Of a DNA stretch of 64,000 nucleotides, positions 47,908-62,282 are shown piece by piece. The stretch is taken from contig NZ_JASODI010000010.1 of the NCBI RefSeq assembly GCF_030211955.1, positions 39,213 to 103,212 of the forward strand, read 5' to 3'. The notes below the pieces were generated by a model, which saw only the letters and a program-made list of their open reading frames with translations, was not told the DNA's origin and did not search any database. Source of the DNA: Corynebacterium frankenforstense (GTDB taxonomy: Bacteria > Actinomycetota > Actinomycetes > Mycobacteriales > Mycobacteriaceae). Position 1 is the stretch's first letter; the number at the start of each line of letters is the position of its first letter. The position numbers and the translations under genes were made by a program.

Positions 47908-50676
47908 CTAGCCGGAGTTGCGCAGGGCGGTGGCCAGGCCGTTCATGGCCAGCTGGATACCCAGCGGGACCTTCGGGTCCTCGTCGCCGGCGCGGTAGCG
48001 GCGCAGCAGCTCGACCTGCAGCACGTTGAGCGGCAGCAGGTACGGGAAGCGGTCGCGCACGGAGCGGGCCAGCCCGGGGTTGTCGGCGAGCAGCTCGTCG
48101 CGGCCGGTGACCTTGGCGAACATCTCGCAGGTCAGCTCGTACTCGGCGCGGATGGCGTCGAAGACGCGGCGGGCGACCTCCTGATCCGAGATCAGCGAGG
48201 CGTACATCTGCGCCAGGCTCATGTCCGCCTTGGCCATGACCTGGGCCATGTTGGACATCACCGAGGCGAAGAACGGCCAGTTCTCGGCGAGGTCGCGCAG
48301 CTCGGCGACCGCGGCGTCGCGGTCCTCGGACTGGTCGATGAAGTCGCGCAGCGCGGTGCCCACGCCGTACCAGCCGGGCAGCATGACGCGCGACTGCGAC
48401 CAGGACAGCACCCACGGGATGGCGCGCAGGTCATCCAGCGACTCGGTCTGCTTGCGCGAGGAGGGCCGCGAACCGATGTTCAGCTTGCCGATCTCGGCGA
48501 CCGGGGTCGACTCGGTGAAGTACTGGATGAAGCCGGGGTCCTCGTGGGCCAGGCGGGTGTAGGCCTCCTGGCTGGCGTGGGAGAGCCACGTCATGATCTC
48601 GGCGGCGCGCTGCGGGTCGTCGAGGTCGTTGACGTCCATCAGCGAGGCCTCCAGCGTCGCCGAAACCAGCGCCTCGAGGTTGCGGCGCGCCGTCTCCGGC
48701 GAGCCGTACTTCGCGGAGATGATCTCGCCCTGCTCGGTGACGCGCACCGCGCCCTGCACGGCGCCGGCGGGCTGGGCCAGGATCGCGTCGTAGGACGGTC
48801 CGCCGCCACGGCCGACGGTGCCGCCGCGGCCGTGGAAGAACCGCAGGCGCAGCCCCTCTTCGCGGCAGGCCTGCACGATCTGGGTCTCGCCGTTGAACAG
48901 GGCCCAGTTCGCGGCGAAGTAACCGCCGTCCTTGTTGGAGTCGGAGTAGCCGAGCATGACCTCCTGGAGGTCACCCCGGTTGCGCACGTAGGTGCGGTAG
49001 AGCGGGATCGACCAGACGGCGCGCAGGATGTCGGCGCCGCCCTCGAGGTCGTCGATGGTCTCGAACAGCGGGATGACGTCGACGGAGCCGGTCGGGTCCT
49101 CGCCGTTGGCGTGGATCAGGCCGACCTCCTTGAGCAGCACCATCGGCTCGAGGATGTCGCTGACCGAGGCGGCCATGGAGATGATGCAGTGCGGCACCAT
49201 CTCGGGGCCGAACTTGTCCACGGCCTCGGCGGCCGCGCGGAAGATGCCGAGCTCGCGTTCGGTCGGCTCGGTGAAGTCGTGGTAGCCGGTGGGCACGAGC
49301 GGGCGCGGGGTGCGCAGCTCGTCGACCAGGAGCTCGATCTTCGCCTCCTCGTCCAGGCTCCGGTAGTCCTCAGCGACGTGGGCCAGGGAGAACAGCTCGG
49401 TGAGCACGTCCTCGTAGCTCTCGGAGTTCTGGCGGATGTCCAGGGCGTAGAGGTGGAAGCCGAAGGTGCGCACGGCGGCGCGCAGGTCGGCCAGGCGGGC
49501 GTCGGCGATGATCTCGTCGTGCTCCGCGCGCAGGCAGGAGTCGATGAGGTCGAGGTCCGCGAGGAACTCCTCGGCGTCGGCGTAGGGCTCGTGGACGGTG
49601 AACCAGTCGCCCTCGACGGCGTCGGGGCCGATGAGCCCGACGATGGTGGCCAGGATGCGGCCGCGCACGCCGTGGACGGCGCGGCGGTAGGGCTCGTCGA
49701 CGCGCGAAGGCACGCCGTTGTGGCCCTCGTCGGCAAGCGCGTAGAGCTTCTCGGAGACCTCGCCGAGCCGGTCGGACAGGCTCAGCTCGTGCTCGAGGTC
49801 GTGCAGCTGGACGGCGTAGTACTTCAGCACGGTCTCCGCGGCGCGGGTGGCCGCGTAGTCCAGTGTGGTGCCGGTGACGGATGGGTTGCCGTCGTGGTCG
49901 GCGCCGATCCAGGAGCCGGGCTGCACGATCGGGTGCTGCGGCACGGGCGCGCCCGCGGAGTCGGAGAGCAGCTTGACGACGTCGTGGTTGAGCTTCGGGA
50001 TGGCCTGCAGCAGCGAGAGCTTGTAGTAGCGCAGGCCGACCTCGATCTCGTCCTCGAGGCGGGGGCGGGCGACGCGGATGAGCGCAGTCTGCCACAGGAT
50101 GGTCAGGCGGCGGCGCACGTCGCGCTCGATCTCGTCGAGCTCGCCGGCGGTCAGGGCGTTCTCGCCGGCCGTCAGCAGCACGCGGCGGCGGCGCATGAGC
50201 TCGGAGATGTGCTTCTGAGCGTCGAAGACGGTGCGGCGGCGAGTCTCGGTCGGGTGGGCGGTGAGCACCGGGGCGACCTGGGTTGCGGGGAACTCCCGCG
50301 AGATCGTCGCCGGGTCCACGCCGGCCTCGGCCAGCTTGCGCCAGGTCGCGTCGAGGGTGGATGCGGGGGCGGGCTCGCCGGCCTGGCGGCGGTGCAGCCG
50401 GGCCGACTCGTCGTAGAGGTCCTCGGCCAGGTTCGCCATGAGGGCGAAGTGGCTGAATGCGCGGATGACGTCGCGGGCCTTCTCGGCCTCGATGTCGTGG
50501 AACATGGCGGCCAGGTCGGACATGTCCGCCTCGCCGCGGGCGACCTCGAAGGCGCGCCGGCGCGAGTTCTCGACCAGGTCGAAGGTCTCCTGACCCTCCT
50601 GCTCGGCGATGACCTCGCCGAGGACGCGGCCGAGGAACCGGATGTCGTCCTGCATGTTGGTTTGATCGTCAACCAT
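47908..50676 (-). CDS. ppc: Phosphoenolpyruvate carboxylase
   Basis: A 922-residue anaplerotic enzyme carboxylating PEP to oxaloacetate. Signatures are VLTAHPTETRRRTVFDAQ with the catalytic His (about 140), EVMLGYSDSNKDGGYFAANW with the conserved Lys/Asp region, and RLRFFHGRGGTVGRGGGPSY. QTESLDDLRAIPWVLSWSQS and the C-terminal RLRNSG-like end (NGLATALRNSG) complete the family. The last residues after NG are the usual tight active-site tail. It lies downstream of tpiA with its own region after a terminator, so it probably has its own promoter. Confidence 0.96.
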   Translation of the reverse strand: MVDDQTNMQDDIRFLGRVLGEVIAEQEGQETFDLVENSRRRAFEVARGEADMSDLAAMFHDIEAEKARDVIRAFSHFALMANLAEDLYDESARLHRRQAGEPAPASTLDATWRKLAEAGVDPATISREFPATQVAPVLTAHPTETRRRTVFDAQKHISELMRRRRVLLTAGENALTAGELDEIERDVRRRLTILWQTALIRVARPRLEDEIEVGLRYYKLSLLQAIPKLNHDVVKLLSDSAGAPVPQHPIVQPGSWIGADHDGNPSVTGTTLDYAATRAAETVLKYYAVQLHDLEHELSLSDRLGEVSEKLYALADEGHNGVPSRVDEPYRRAVHGVRGRILATIVGLIGPDAVEGDWFTVHEPYADAEEFLADLDLIDSCLRAEHDEIIADARLADLRAAVRTFGFHLYALDIRQNSESYEDVLTELFSLAHVAEDYRSLDEEAKIELLVDELRTPRPLVPTGYHDFTEPTERELGIFRAAAEAVDKFGPEMVPHCIISMAASVSDILEPMVLLKEVGLIHANGEDPTGSVDVIPLFETIDDLEGGADILRAVWSIPLYRTYVRNRGDLQEVMLGYSDSNKDGGYFAANWALFNGETQIVQACREEGLRLRFFHGRGGTVGRGGGPSYDAILAQPAGAVQGAVRVTEQGEIISAKYGSPETARRNLEALVSATLEASLMDVNDLDDPQRAAEIMTWLSHASQEAYTRLAHEDPGFIQYFTESTPVAEIGKLNIGSRPSSRKQTESLDDLRAIPWVLSWSQSRVMLPGWYGVGTALRDFIDQSEDRDAAVAELRDLAENWPFFASVMSNMAQVMAKADMSLAQMYASLISDQEVARRVFDAIRAEYELTCEMFAKVTGRDELLADNPGLARSVRDRFPYLLPLNVLQVELLRRYRAGDEDPKVPLGIQLAMNGLATALRNSG

Positions 50677-50806
50677 GACGGTTCTTCCTCTCCACCCCGG
50701 GCGGCCGCGGGCGCGGGCCCCAGGTCGCCGGGAGGGGTGTGCAGTAGGTGAGGTATTAGGTTCTTGAGCTGCGGTTTCTATGCCCTTGCGGGCGGGTTCG
50801 GGCGTG

Positions 50807-50844
50807 AAAAACCGCCCCGTGGTGGGGTCGCCACCACGGGGCGG
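50807..50844 (-). terminator. Rho-independent terminator of the gap-pgk-tpiA unit
   Basis: On the minus strand a perfect 14-bp stem, CCGCCCCGTGGTGG (plus 50812-50825) with CCACCACGGGGCGG (50831-50844), loop of five, followed by TTTTT. Confidence 0.93.
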
Positions 50845-50870
50845 CCTCGAGTCACGCCAGGTTGCGTCGC

Positions 50871-51653
50871 TTACGCGACGGTCTGGGCGGCGTTGGCGGC
50901 CAGCTTGGCGAAGGCCTCGCCGTCCAGGGAGGCGCCGCCGACCAGGCCGCCGTCGACGTCGGGCTTGCCGACGATCTCGGCGACGGAGTCGGCCTTGACG
51001 GAGCCGCCGTAGAGGATGCGGAACTCCTCGGCGGTCTTCTCGTCGGCGAGCTCGGCGATCAGCGTGCGCAGTGCGCCGCAGACCTCCTGGGCGTCGTCGG
51101 CCGAGGCGACCTTGCCGGTGCCGATGGCCCAGACGGGCTCGTAGGCCAGGACGGTGCGGGCCAGCTGGGCGGCGTCGAGGCCGGCCAGCGACTTGCGGGC
51201 CTGCTCGACGACGTAGTCGACGTGCTCGCCCTTCTCACGGATCTCGAGCGGCTCGCCGACGCAGACGATCGGCGACATGCTGGCGCCGAGGGCGGCGGCG
51301 GCCTTGGCGGCGACGGTCTCGTCGGTCTCGGCGTGGTACTCGCGGCGCTCGGAGTGGCCCACGACCACCCAGGCGCAGCCCAGCTTGGCGAGCATCTCGG
51401 CGGAGACCTCACCGGTGTAGGCGCCGGACTCGTGCACGGAGACGTCCTGGGCCCCGTAGGTGAACTGCAGCTTGTCGCCTTCGACGAGGGTCTGGACGGA
51501 GCGCAGGTCGGTGAACGGGACGGTGAAGGCGACGTCGATCTTCTCGTAGTACTCCTTCGGCAGGGCAAAGGCGAACTTCTGCAGGACGGTGATGGCCTCG
51601 AGGTGGTTGAGGTTCATCTTCCAGTTGCCCGCGATGAGGGGGGTGCGTGCCAT
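50871..51653 (-). CDS. tpiA: Triosephosphate isomerase
   Basis: A 260-residue TIM barrel interconverting dihydroxyacetone phosphate and glyceraldehyde 3-phosphate. N-terminal [20 protein letters not shown] has Lys of the active site. [18 protein letters not shown] has catalytic His, and [20 protein letters not shown] holds the catalytic Glu and flexible loop. [15 protein letters not shown] is the phosphate-binding end. It follows pgk with 48 nt between and ends before the operon terminator. Confidence 0.97.
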   Translation of the reverse strand: MARTPLIAGNWKMNLNHLEAITVLQKFAFALPKEYYEKIDVAFTVPFTDLRSVQTLVEGDKLQFTYGAQDVSVHESGAYTGEVSAEMLAKLGCAWVVVGHSERREYHAETDETVAAKAAAALGASMSPIVCVGEPLEIREKGEHVDYVVEQARKSLAGLDAAQLARTVLAYEPVWAIGTGKVASADDAQEVCGALRTLIAELADEKTAEEFRILYGGSVKADSVAEIVGKPDVDGGLVGGASLDGEAFAKLAANAAQTVA

Positions 51654-51701
51654 GTGCGTTTCGGCCTTTCTGTGGGTGGCTGGTTTCGGGTTACGGCAGG
51701 C

Positions 51702-52919
51702 TCAGCGGTTCAGGACCGCGACGCCCGGCAGTTCCTTGCCCTCGAGGAACTCGAGGGAGGCGCCGCCGCCGGTGGAGATGTGCGAGAAGCCGTCCTCGTC
51801 GAGGCCGAGCACGCGCACGGAGGCCGCGGAATCGCCGCCGCCGACCACCGAGAAGGAGCCGTTGTTCTTGGTGGCGTCGATGATCGCCTGGGCCAGGCCC
51901 TTGGTGCCCTTGGAGAACGCCTCGAACTCGAAGACGCCCATCGGGCCGTTCCAGAACACGGTCTTGGAGGAGGCGAGCACCTCGGCGAAGCGCTCGACGG
52001 ACTTCGGGCCGATGTCCAGGGACATCCAGCCGGCGGGGATGCCGTCGAGCTCGACGACCTTGTGCTCGGCGTCCTTGTCGAACTTCTCGGCCGCGACCAG
52101 GTCGACCGGCAGGACGATCTTGTCGCCGTAGCGCTCGAGCAGCTCGCCGCAGGTCTCCACCATCTCCTCCTGGAGCAGGGACTCCTGGACGTCGTAGCCC
52201 TTGGCCTTGAGGAACGTGTAGCACATGCCGCCGCCGATGACGAGGCTGTCTGCCTTGCCGGCCAGGGCCTCGATGACACCGAGCTTGTCGGAGACCTTCG
52301 AGCCGCCGAGGACGACCACGTAGGGCTTGGCGGGCTCCTTGGCCACGGAGTCGAGGACGGAGACCTCCTTGTTGACCAGGTAGCCGGCGTAGGCGGGCAG
52401 GCGGCCGGCGACGTCGAAGACGGAGGTCTGCTTGCGGTGCACGACACCGAAGCCGTCGGAGACGAAGGCGCCGTTGTCGGCGGCCAGGGCGACGAGCTCG
52501 TCGGCGAACTCGGCGCGCTCGGCCTCGTCCTTGCTGGTCTCACGCGGGTCGAAGCGGACGTTCTCGAGCAGGACGATCTCGCCGTCGCTCAGGCCGTTGG
52601 CGCGCTCGTGGGCGTCCTCGCCGGTGACGTCGCCGGCCAGGGCGACGTACTGGCCCAGGGCCTCGCTGAGGGCCTCGGCGACCGGCTTCAGGGAGAACTT
52701 CGGGTTGACCTCGCCCTTCGGGCGGCCGAGGTGGGCCATGGCGATGACCTTGGCGCCGCCCTCGAGCAGGGCCTTGAGGGTCGGCAGGGACGCGGTGATA
52801 CGGCCCGGGTCGGTGATCTCGCCGGCGTCGTTGAGCGGGACGTTGAAGTCGGAACGGACTAGCACGTGGCGTCCGGCGACGCCCTCGGCGAGCAGGTCGT
52901 CGATGGTCTTGATGGCCAT
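51702..52919 (-). CDS. pgk: Phosphoglycerate kinase
   Basis: A 405-residue two-domain kinase forming ATP from 1,3-bisphosphoglycerate. The N-domain starts [40 protein letters not shown] and [20 protein letters not shown] are the substrate loops. The C-domain contains [20 protein letters not shown], then [20 protein letters not shown] with the nucleotide-binding [25 protein letters not shown] ends the protein. It lies between gap and tpiA on the same strand, the standard glycolytic order. Confidence 0.97.
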   Translation of the reverse strand: MAIKTIDDLLAEGVAGRHVLVRSDFNVPLNDAGEITDPGRITASLPTLKALLEGGAKVIAMAHLGRPKGEVNPKFSLKPVAEALSEALGQYVALAGDVTGEDAHERANGLSDGEIVLLENVRFDPRETSKDEAERAEFADELVALAADNGAFVSDGFGVVHRKQTSVFDVAGRLPAYAGYLVNKEVSVLDSVAKEPAKPYVVVLGGSKVSDKLGVIEALAGKADSLVIGGGMCYTFLKAKGYDVQESLLQEEMVETCGELLERYGDKIVLPVDLVAAEKFDKDAEHKVVELDGIPAGWMSLDIGPKSVERFAEVLASSKTVFWNGPMGVFEFEAFSKGTKGLAQAIIDATKNNGSFSVVGGGDSAASVRVLGLDEDGFSHISTGGGASLEFLEGKELPGVAVLNR

Positions 52920-53071
52920 GTCTGGGTTTCTCCTCGGTGAAAAGTTAGGGGTGTGTCTGGGTGTTCAGGTATGCGAAGAGCGGCCCCGGCTCAAAGGGGA
53001 ACGCGGCGGTGTGCCGCTGCCCCCTCGAGCGAGGCCGCTCATCGGTCGGCACGAGCCGAGTCAGGCGCCTG

Positions 53072-54388
<1,317 letters not shown>

Positions 54389-55390
54389 TCAGTGACCTTC
54401 GCCACTGTCCGCTTCGTCGAGGACCTCCTCGGTCACGGCGGCGTGCGTGTCCGGGACGCCCAGTTCCTTCGCCCTCTTGTCGGCGGTGGACAGCAGACGG
54501 CGCACGCGCCCGGCGATGGCGTCCTTGGTCATCGGCGGGTCGGCCAGCCGGCCCAGCTCCTCGAGCGAGGCCTGGCGGTGGCGCACGCGCAGGCTGCCGG
54601 CCTCCGCGAGGTGCTCCGGGACGTCGTCGCCGAGGATCTCCATGGCGCGCTCCACGCGCGCGGCGGCGGTGACGGCCGCGCGCGCCGAGCGGCGCAGGTT
54701 CGCGTCGTCGAAGTTGGCCAGCCTGCTTGTCGACGCCGTGCGTTCCCGGCGTCGGCGCTTGTCGTCCCACTGCAGCCGGGTGCGGTGCGCGCCCATGCGG
54801 GACAGCAGCGCGCCGACGGAGTCGCCGTCGCGTACGACGACGCGCTCGGCGCCGCGGGACTCCCGGTTCTTGGCCGTCGCACCCAGGGCGCGGGCGCAGC
54901 CGACGAGTGCCAGCGCCGCCTCGGCGCGCGGGCACTCGACCTCGAGGGCGGCGGAGCGGCCCGGCTCGGTCAGGGTGCCCGCCGCCAGGAAGGCGCCACG
55001 CCAGGCGGCCTCCTTGTCGGCGACGGTGCCGGAGATGACCTGCGGGGGCAGGCCCACCACGGCCACCCCGGCGCGGGTGATCAGGCCGGTGCGCCGGTAG
55101 ACCTCGGCGATGCCGCGGTCGATGACCACGAGGTGGCGGCCGGGCTTGCCGGCGCGGTCGGCCTCGAGGGTGCGCAGGGTGACACGGGCGTCGAAGAGCT
55201 CGTCGAGGTAGGCGACCAGCCGGCGCGCCGCACCGCCGTGGTCGAGCTCGACCTCGATGCTCTCCGCTCCCCCGTGGCGCACGGCGTGGCCGCGGAAGCG
55301 CAGCACCGCGGCGACCTCCGCCAGCCGTGCGCGGGTGCCCCGCGTCTCGACGCGGGTGAGCTCGTCCTTGACCTCGTTCGTCAGCGACAC
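54389..55390 (-). CDS. whiA: WhiA sporulation-type regulator
   Basis: 333 residues. The N-terminal LAGLIDADG-homing-endonuclease-derived domain, with [20 protein letters not shown], carries no catalytic acids in the usual places. The C-terminal HTH follows: [20 protein letters not shown] and [17 protein letters not shown]. In actinobacteria WhiA is a DNA-binding regulator of division genes. GTG 55390 matches the family start [17 protein letters not shown]. It lies downstream of yvcK and rapZ, a conserved trio of unclear joint function. Confidence 0.94.
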   Translation of the reverse strand: MSLTNEVKDELTRVETRGTRARLAEVAAVLRFRGHAVRHGGAESIEVELDHGGAARRLVAYLDELFDARVTLRTLEADRAGKPGRHLVVIDRGIAEVYRRTGLITRAGVAVVGLPPQVISGTVADKEAAWRGAFLAAGTLTEPGRSAALEVECPRAEAALALVGCARALGATAKNRESRGAERVVVRDGDSVGALLSRMGAHRTRLQWDDKRRRRERTASTSRLANFDDANLRRSARAAVTAAARVERAMEILGDDVPEHLAEAGSLRVRHRQASLEELGRLADPPMTKDAIAGRVRRLLSTADKRAKELGVPDTHAAVTEEVLDEADSGEGH

Positions 55391-55437
55391 CGTGCCTGCA
55401 TTCCTTTCTTTCCCTGTCCCCCGGGGACGCGTCGATA

Positions 55438-56481
55438 CTAGTCCGCGGCCAGCATGCCCGTCAGGGCGGCGGCCAGCTTCTCCGGGTCGTGCACGTTGCG
55501 CGGCATGCCGTTCCCGTCGCAGCTGTGCACGTCGGCGAAGACGATCTCGGCGCCGAGCCGGCCGGCGGCTCGGGAGAGGTAGGCGCGCTCGGCCTTCGAC
55601 AGCAGCGAGTCGGAGTCGACCAGGATGCGGTCGACCCGCAGCGCAGGGGCCTGCTGGGCCATGATGTGGATGTGGCGCTCCAGGGAGAAGCCCTGGGTCT
55701 CCCCCGGTTCGGCCGAGAGGTTGAGCACCACGACCTTCAGCGCGTCCGAGGCGTTGATGGCGTCCACCACGGAGTGGACCAGCAGGTGCGGGATGACGCT
55801 GGAGAACCAGGAGCCGGGCCCCAACGTGATCAGGTCCGCACCGCGGATGGCCTCGAGGGCCTGCGAGCTCGCCGGCGGGTCGCTCGGCACCAGGCGCACG
55901 CGGCGCACGGAACCGGGTGTGGAGGCGACGGCGACCTGGCCGCGGACCTCGCGGACCACGCGCGGGTCGTCGTCAAGCCCGGCGACCTCGGCGGCGATGT
56001 CAAGCGGGCGGGTGCACACGGGCACAACGCGCCCGCAGGAGTGGGTCAGGTTCGCGACGGTGTCCAGGGCCTCCTGCACGTCGCCGCCGAGCTCGACGAG
56101 CCCGGAGATGAGCAGGTTGCCCACGGCGTGGCCGGCGAGCGCCCCGTGGCCGCCGAAGCGGTGCTGGAGCAGCTCGGCGCTCAGGCCCGGCCCGTCGGCG
56201 GACGCGCAGTCGCCGGCCAGGGCGGCCAGCGCCATGCGCAGGTCGCCCGGGGGGACCTGGCCGAGCTCGCGGCGGATGCGCCCGGAGCTGCCGCCGTCGT
56301 CCGCGACGGTGACCACGGCGGTGATGCTCGCCGGGTCGCACAGCCGGGCGGCGCGCAGGGTCTGGTAGAGCCCGTGGCCGCCGCCGAGGCAGGTCAGGGC
56401 CGGGTGCGCGGTGTCACCGGCGGATACGGCGTGGGCGCTCGCGGTCTTCTCCGCGCTCGCGGTGCTGTCGGGGTCGGGCAT
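55438..56481 (-). CDS. yvcK: YvcK/CofD-like gluconeogenesis factor
   Basis: 347 residues. After a 25-residue variable tail the Rossmann-like core begins [40 protein letters not shown] is the YvcK signature, followed by [15 protein letters not shown] and [40 protein letters not shown] and [14 protein letters not shown] complete the family. YvcK proteins bind UDP-sugars and influence cell-wall metabolism in other bacteria. ATG 56481; the preceding 116-bp gap to rapZ is GC-rich and hairpin-forming. Confidence 0.92.
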   Translation of the reverse strand: MPDPDSTASAEKTASAHAVSAGDTAHPALTCLGGGHGLYQTLRAARLCDPASITAVVTVADDGGSSGRIRRELGQVPPGDLRMALAALAGDCASADGPGLSAELLQHRFGGHGALAGHAVGNLLISGLVELGGDVQEALDTVANLTHSCGRVVPVCTRPLDIAAEVAGLDDDPRVVREVRGQVAVASTPGSVRRVRLVPSDPPASSQALEAIRGADLITLGPGSWFSSVIPHLLVHSVVDAINASDALKVVVLNLSAEPGETQGFSLERHIHIMAQQAPALRVDRILVDSDSLLSKAERAYLSRAAGRLGAEIVFADVHSCDGNGMPRNVHDPEKLAAALTGMLAAD

Positions 56482-56597
56482 GTCTCTCGGGTCTCTCAGT
56501 TGTCTGGGGTGCGGGATGGCCGGGCGCGCCACCCCGCGGGGTACGGCGGGCGCGGAGCCGCCGGCTGCGGCGCCCCGCGGGATCGGGGTCCGCCTGT

Positions 56598-57500
56598 TCA
56601 GCGGGCGATGTCGCGGTGGATGACGTTGACGTCCAGGCCGGACTCCTCGCGCAGCCGGCGCCCGATCTCCTCGGCGACGGCGACGGAACGGTGGTGGCCT
56701 CCGGTGCAGCCGATGGAGACCGTCATGAAGTTCTTGCCCTCGTGGCGGAAGCCGGCCTGCATCGAGTTGAACATCGTCAGGAAGTTGTCGATGAAGTCCG
56801 CCGCGCCGGGGCGGCTGAGCACGTAGTCGGAGACGGGCGCGTCGGTGCCGCGCTGCTCGCGCAGCTCGGGGACCCAGAACGGGTTGGGCAGGAAGCGCAC
56901 GTCGACGGTCAGGTCGGAGTCGCGCGGGGCGCCGTGCTTGAAGCCGAAGGACTGCACGGTCACGTGCGGCTGCTGGGCCACCGACTCGCCGAAGGCGCCC
57001 TCGATGCGGCGGCGCAGGTCGTGCACCGACAGATCGGAGGTCTCGATGCTGACGTCGGCGTCCTCCTTGATGTCGCCGAGCATCGCGCGCTCGCGGTCGA
57101 TGCCCTGCGAGAGCGTGTCGCGGCCCTGCAGCGGATGCGTGCGGCGCACCGAGTCGAAGCGCTTCATCAGCGCGTCCTTGCGGGCGTCGAGGAAGAGGAT
57201 CGTCGGGCGCACGCCGCGGGCCTTGAGCTCGGCGAGCGTCTGCATCATCGAGCCGGGGAACATGCGCGAGCGCACGTCGGTGACAATGGCCAGGTGCTCC
57301 ACCGGCGAGGTGTCCGCCCGGCACATCTCCACCAGCTCGAGCATGAGCTGCGGGGGCAGGTTGTGGGCGACGAACCAGCCGCGGTCCTCGAAGACCTTGG
57401 CCGCGGTGGACAGGCCGGCCCCGGACATGCCGGTGATCAAAAGCGGCGGGGCGAGCAGGTGGCCGAGGTTCTCGGTGTCAGCGGCGGTCATGGCCCCCAT
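56598..57500 (-). CDS. rapZ: RapZ/YvcJ family nucleotide-binding protein
   Basis: 300 residues. The N-terminal P-loop is [20 protein letters not shown]; the usual Walker A Lys position is Leu here. [18 protein letters not shown] and [20 protein letters not shown] follow. [20 protein letters not shown] and [20 protein letters not shown] are the substrate-domain blocks. The C-terminal [20 protein letters not shown] with paired His is the RapZ signature. In E. coli RapZ binds small RNAs; in actinobacteria the role is not settled. ATG 57491 (MTAADTE) is an alternative start. Confidence 0.92.
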   Translation of the reverse strand: MGAMTAADTENLGHLLAPPLLITGMSGAGLSTAAKVFEDRGWFVAHNLPPQLMLELVEMCRADTSPVEHLAIVTDVRSRMFPGSMMQTLAELKARGVRPTILFLDARKDALMKRFDSVRRTHPLQGRDTLSQGIDRERAMLGDIKEDADVSIETSDLSVHDLRRRIEGAFGESVAQQPHVTVQSFGFKHGAPRDSDLTVDVRFLPNPFWVPELREQRGTDAPVSDYVLSRPGAADFIDNFLTMFNSMQAGFRHEGKNFMTVSIGCTGGHHRSVAVAEEIGRRLREESGLDVNVIHRDIAR

Positions 57501-57511
57501 GGTAAGTCATC

Positions 57512-57620
57512 GCCGCTCCCCCGGCGGCCGCGTGCCGCTCCCCCGGCGGCCGCGTGGCGCTCCCCCGGCGGCCGCGTGGCGCTCCCCGGCGGCCGCGTGG
57601 CACTCCCCCGGCAGTCGCGC
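57512..57620. repeat. 22-bp tandem repeat between rapZ and uvrC
   Basis: Five head-to-tail units with the form GSCGCTCCCCCGGCGGCCGCGT. Units 1 and 2 (57512-57533 and 57534-57555) are identical. Unit 3 (57556-57577) differs by one base. Unit 4 (57578-57598) has lost one C. Unit 5 (57599-57620) has diverged at several bases. It fills the 133-bp space between the two genes. Confidence 0.9.
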
Positions 57621-57633
57621 GGCGGCCGCGGGC

Positions 57634-59739
57634 TCACGCCTTGTGCAGCGAGGCGTGGACGTCGCCGGCCAGCTTCGGCCCGAAGCCCTTGACCTCGGCG
57701 ATCTCCTCGACGCTGGCCTCCTTCAGCTTCTTCAGGGAGCCGAAGTGGCGCACCAGCTCGGTGCGGCGCGCGGGGCCGAGCCCCGGGACGTCGTCAAGCT
57801 CACTGCGCCGCATGCGCTTGGAGCGCTGCTGGCGCTGGTAGGTGATGGCGAAGCGGTGCGCCTCGTCGCGGATCTGCTGGAGCAGGAACAGCGCCTGGGA
57901 GTTACGCGGCAGGATCACCGGGTCCTCCTCGCCGGGCACCCACAGCTCCTCGAGGCGCTTGGCCAGGCCGGCCAATGTGACGTCAGTTACACCGAGCTCG
58001 TCGAGGACGCGCTGGGCGGCGGCGACCTGCGGGGCGCCACCGTCGACGATGAACAGCTGCGGCGGGTAGGCGAAGCGGCGGTTGTCCGTCGACATCTCCT
58101 CGACCCTGGCGGCGGCGTCGGTCTCCTCGGCGAAGCTGGAGCCGTCGAACTCCTCGGCCTCGGGCACGGAGCGCTTGTCGCGGTTGTGGCGCAGGAAGCG
58201 GCGGCGGGTGACCTCGGCGATGGAGCCGACGTCGTCGCTGTGGCCGTCGCCGGCGGCGTCGCGGATGCGGTAGCGGCGGTAATCGGACTTCTTGGACAGG
58301 CCGTCCTCGAAGACGACCAGGGAGGCCACCACGTCGGTGCCCTGCAGGTGCGAGATGTCGGTGCACTCGATGCGCAGCGGCGACTCGTCCATGCCGAGGG
58401 CGTCCTGGATGCCCTGGATCGCCGCCGAGCGCGCGGTGAGGTCGCCCACGCGGCGCAGCTTGTGCTGGCGCAGGGCCTCCTTGGCGTTGCGCTCGACGGT
58501 CTCCATCAGGGCGCGCTTGTCGCCGCGCTGGGGCACGCGCAGCTCGACGGGCCCGCCGCGCAGCGCCTCCAGCGCCGCGGCGGTGTCGGCGGGCTCCTCG
58601 GGCTCGTCCTGCAGCAGGATCAGCCGCGGGATGACCTCGTTGCGCCGGCGCGAGCCGGTGCGGTGCTCGCCGGCGGCGTCGGTGCCGTGGGACATCTTGT
58701 CCACCCCGCGGCGCCCGTAGAGCTTGGCGTCCTCGGCGGCCTCCTGCTCGGCGCGCTCCGCGGCGTCGCCGTAGAACTGGATCAGGAAGTTCTGGATCAG
58801 GTTCGGCAGCGCCGGATCGGCCTCGCCCTCCTCGACCGGCCCGGTGTCGCCGGCCTGGTCGCCGGCCTTCTCGACGACCCAGCCGCGCTGGCCCCGCACG
58901 CGGCCGTGGCGAACGTGGAAGATCTGCACGGCCGCCTCGAGCTCGTCGGTGGAAAAGGCGATCAAGTCGGCGTCGGTGCCGTCGCCGAGCACCACGGTCT
59001 GCTGCTCCATCAGCTTGTCTATCGCGCCCAGGTCGTCGCGCAGCCGGGCGGCGCGCTCGAACTCGAGGTCCTCGCTGGCCTGCTGCATCTCGGCGGTCAG
59101 GCGCTTGCGCACGGCGTCGGTGTGGCCGTTCATGAAGCTGCAGAAACCCTCGGCGATCTCGCGGTGCTCGGCGGCGGTGACCTTGCCGGTGCACGGCGCG
59201 GCGCACTTGTCGATGTAGCCGAGCAGGCAGGGCCGGCCCAGCTGCTCGTGGCGGCGGAAGACGCCCTTGGTGCAGGTGCGCATCGGGTAGACGCGGGTGA
59301 GCAGCTCGAGGGTCTCGCGCACGGCCCAGGCATGGGCGAAGGGCCCGAAGTAGCGCACGTTGCGCCGGCGCGGCCCGCGGTAGAAGAAGGCCCGCGGGAA
59401 CTCCTCGCCCATGCTCACGGCGAGCATGGGGTAGGTCTTGTCGTCGCGGTACATGACGTTGAACCGCGGGTCGTAGCGCTTGATCCAGGTGTACTCGAGC
59501 TGGAGCGCCTCGACCTCGCTGGCGACGACGGTCCAGGTCACCCCGGCGGCGGTGAGCACCATCTGACGGGTGCGCGGGTGCAGGTGGGTGATGTCCTGGA
59601 AGTAGTTGGACAGCCGCGCGCGCAGGTTCTTGGCCTTGCCCACGTAGATGACGCGCCCGTCGGCGTCGCGGAAGCGGTAGACCCCCGGGGACGTGGGGAT
59701 CGTCCCGGGGGCCGGACGGTAGGTGGAGGGGTCTGCCAC
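57634..59739 (-). CDS. uvrC: Excinuclease ABC subunit C
   Basis: A 701-residue nucleotide-excision-repair nuclease that makes both incisions around UvrB-marked damage. The GIY-YIG domain is at residues about 15-95: [40 protein letters not shown] and [20 protein letters not shown] are in the UVR-domain region (about 200-250). The central catalytic domain has [20 protein letters not shown] and [20 protein letters not shown] with acidic residues. The C-terminal HhH pair is [23 protein letters not shown] 59739 starts 10 nt after the PH-domain gene. Confidence 0.96.
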   Translation of the reverse strand: MADPSTYRPAPGTIPTSPGVYRFRDADGRVIYVGKAKNLRARLSNYFQDITHLHPRTRQMVLTAAGVTWTVVASEVEALQLEYTWIKRYDPRFNVMYRDDKTYPMLAVSMGEEFPRAFFYRGPRRRNVRYFGPFAHAWAVRETLELLTRVYPMRTCTKGVFRRHEQLGRPCLLGYIDKCAAPCTGKVTAAEHREIAEGFCSFMNGHTDAVRKRLTAEMQQASEDLEFERAARLRDDLGAIDKLMEQQTVVLGDGTDADLIAFSTDELEAAVQIFHVRHGRVRGQRGWVVEKAGDQAGDTGPVEEGEADPALPNLIQNFLIQFYGDAAERAEQEAAEDAKLYGRRGVDKMSHGTDAAGEHRTGSRRRNEVIPRLILLQDEPEEPADTAAALEALRGGPVELRVPQRGDKRALMETVERNAKEALRQHKLRRVGDLTARSAAIQGIQDALGMDESPLRIECTDISHLQGTDVVASLVVFEDGLSKKSDYRRYRIRDAAGDGHSDDVGSIAEVTRRRFLRHNRDKRSVPEAEEFDGSSFAEETDAAARVEEMSTDNRRFAYPPQLFIVDGGAPQVAAAQRVLDELGVTDVTLAGLAKRLEELWVPGEEDPVILPRNSQALFLLQQIRDEAHRFAITYQRQQRSKRMRRSELDDVPGLGPARRTELVRHFGSLKKLKEASVEEIAEVKGFGPKLAGDVHASLHKA

Positions 59740-59749
59740 GGTCAGCGCC

Positions 59750-60328
59750 TCACTCCTGCGGCATGTAGCGCGACTCCAGCTCGCGGAAGCGCTCGACGTC
59801 GTCGAGGATCGTGGAGCGGTCGGTGGCCATCATCGCCCACATGGGCACGAACTCGAACTGCGGCAGCTCCAGGCGGGCCATGCGCGAGCCGCGGGGGAAG
59901 GACAGCCCGTAGATGACGGTCCACGGGTAGAAGCGGGTGCCGATGAAGTTGCGCACCTCCACGCCGTCGGCGTTGGCGCGCACGCGCGGGCGGGTGAGCC
60001 CCAGGTAGCAGACGACGGAGATGATCAGGCCGATGCCGACGAAGGCCCACTTGTCGATGGTGGTCACCGCCGCGCCGGTGTCACCGACGCCGACGACCAG
60101 TGCCATGAAGATGTGCACGGCCATCACGACGACGACCCAGGCCACGCCGATGACGCGCATCGTCGGCGAGCGCACCTCGAGCTCCCAGGGCTTGGTCGAG
60201 GTCACCGCCGAGGGGTCGAGCGCGTTGTAGTAGCTCAGTTCCTCGTCGGTCAGCGCGCGGTCGCGGCGCGCGGCGCCCTCGGTGTGGTCCGCGTCGGTCA
60301 CGCTCCCAGCCTTTCCCGTGTTCTCCAC
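59750..60328 (-). CDS. PH-domain membrane protein of unknown function
   Basis: 192 residues. A charged N-terminus is followed by two membrane helices ([20 protein letters not shown] and [18 protein letters not shown]). The C-terminal bacterial PH-like domain reads [20 protein letters not shown], then [23 protein letters not shown] 60328 has AAGGG 8 nt upstream, and TAGAGT (60352-60357, minus strand) gives a short leader. It sits before uvrC as in C. glutamicum. No enzymatic motif is seen. Confidence 0.82.
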   Translation of the reverse strand: MENTGKAGSVTDADHTEGAARRDRALTDEELSYYNALDPSAVTSTKPWELEVRSPTMRVIGVAWVVVVMAVHIFMALVVGVGDTGAAVTTIDKWAFVGIGLIISVVCYLGLTRPRVRANADGVEVRNFIGTRFYPWTVIYGLSFPRGSRMARLELPQFEFVPMWAMMATDRSTILDDVERFRELESRYMPQE

Positions 60329-60406
60329 GTTGCAGTCCCTTCTGCTCAACCACTCTAGTGTGCCCGCCGGCGCCCCTCCGGCGCCAATGCACCGTGGTTG
60401 AGCGTT

Positions 60407-60423
60407 GATTTCCGACGCCCGCG
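60407..60423 (-). repeat. Dispersed motif copy 9
   Basis: Minus-strand CGCGGGCGTCGGAAATC, identical over 17 bp to copy 1. It lies in the 176-bp ribH/PH-gene gap with other GC hairpins, such as GCCGG/CCGGC near 60367-60382. Confidence 0.6.
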
Positions 60424-60504
60424 TCGGCGCGCCGTGGGCGCGCCCGTCACGGCGTGGGGCGCCTGCGCGCCGCCTGGGGCGGCGCGGGCGCCGGCAAGCT
60501 CTTT

Positions 60505-62282
<1,778 letters not shown>

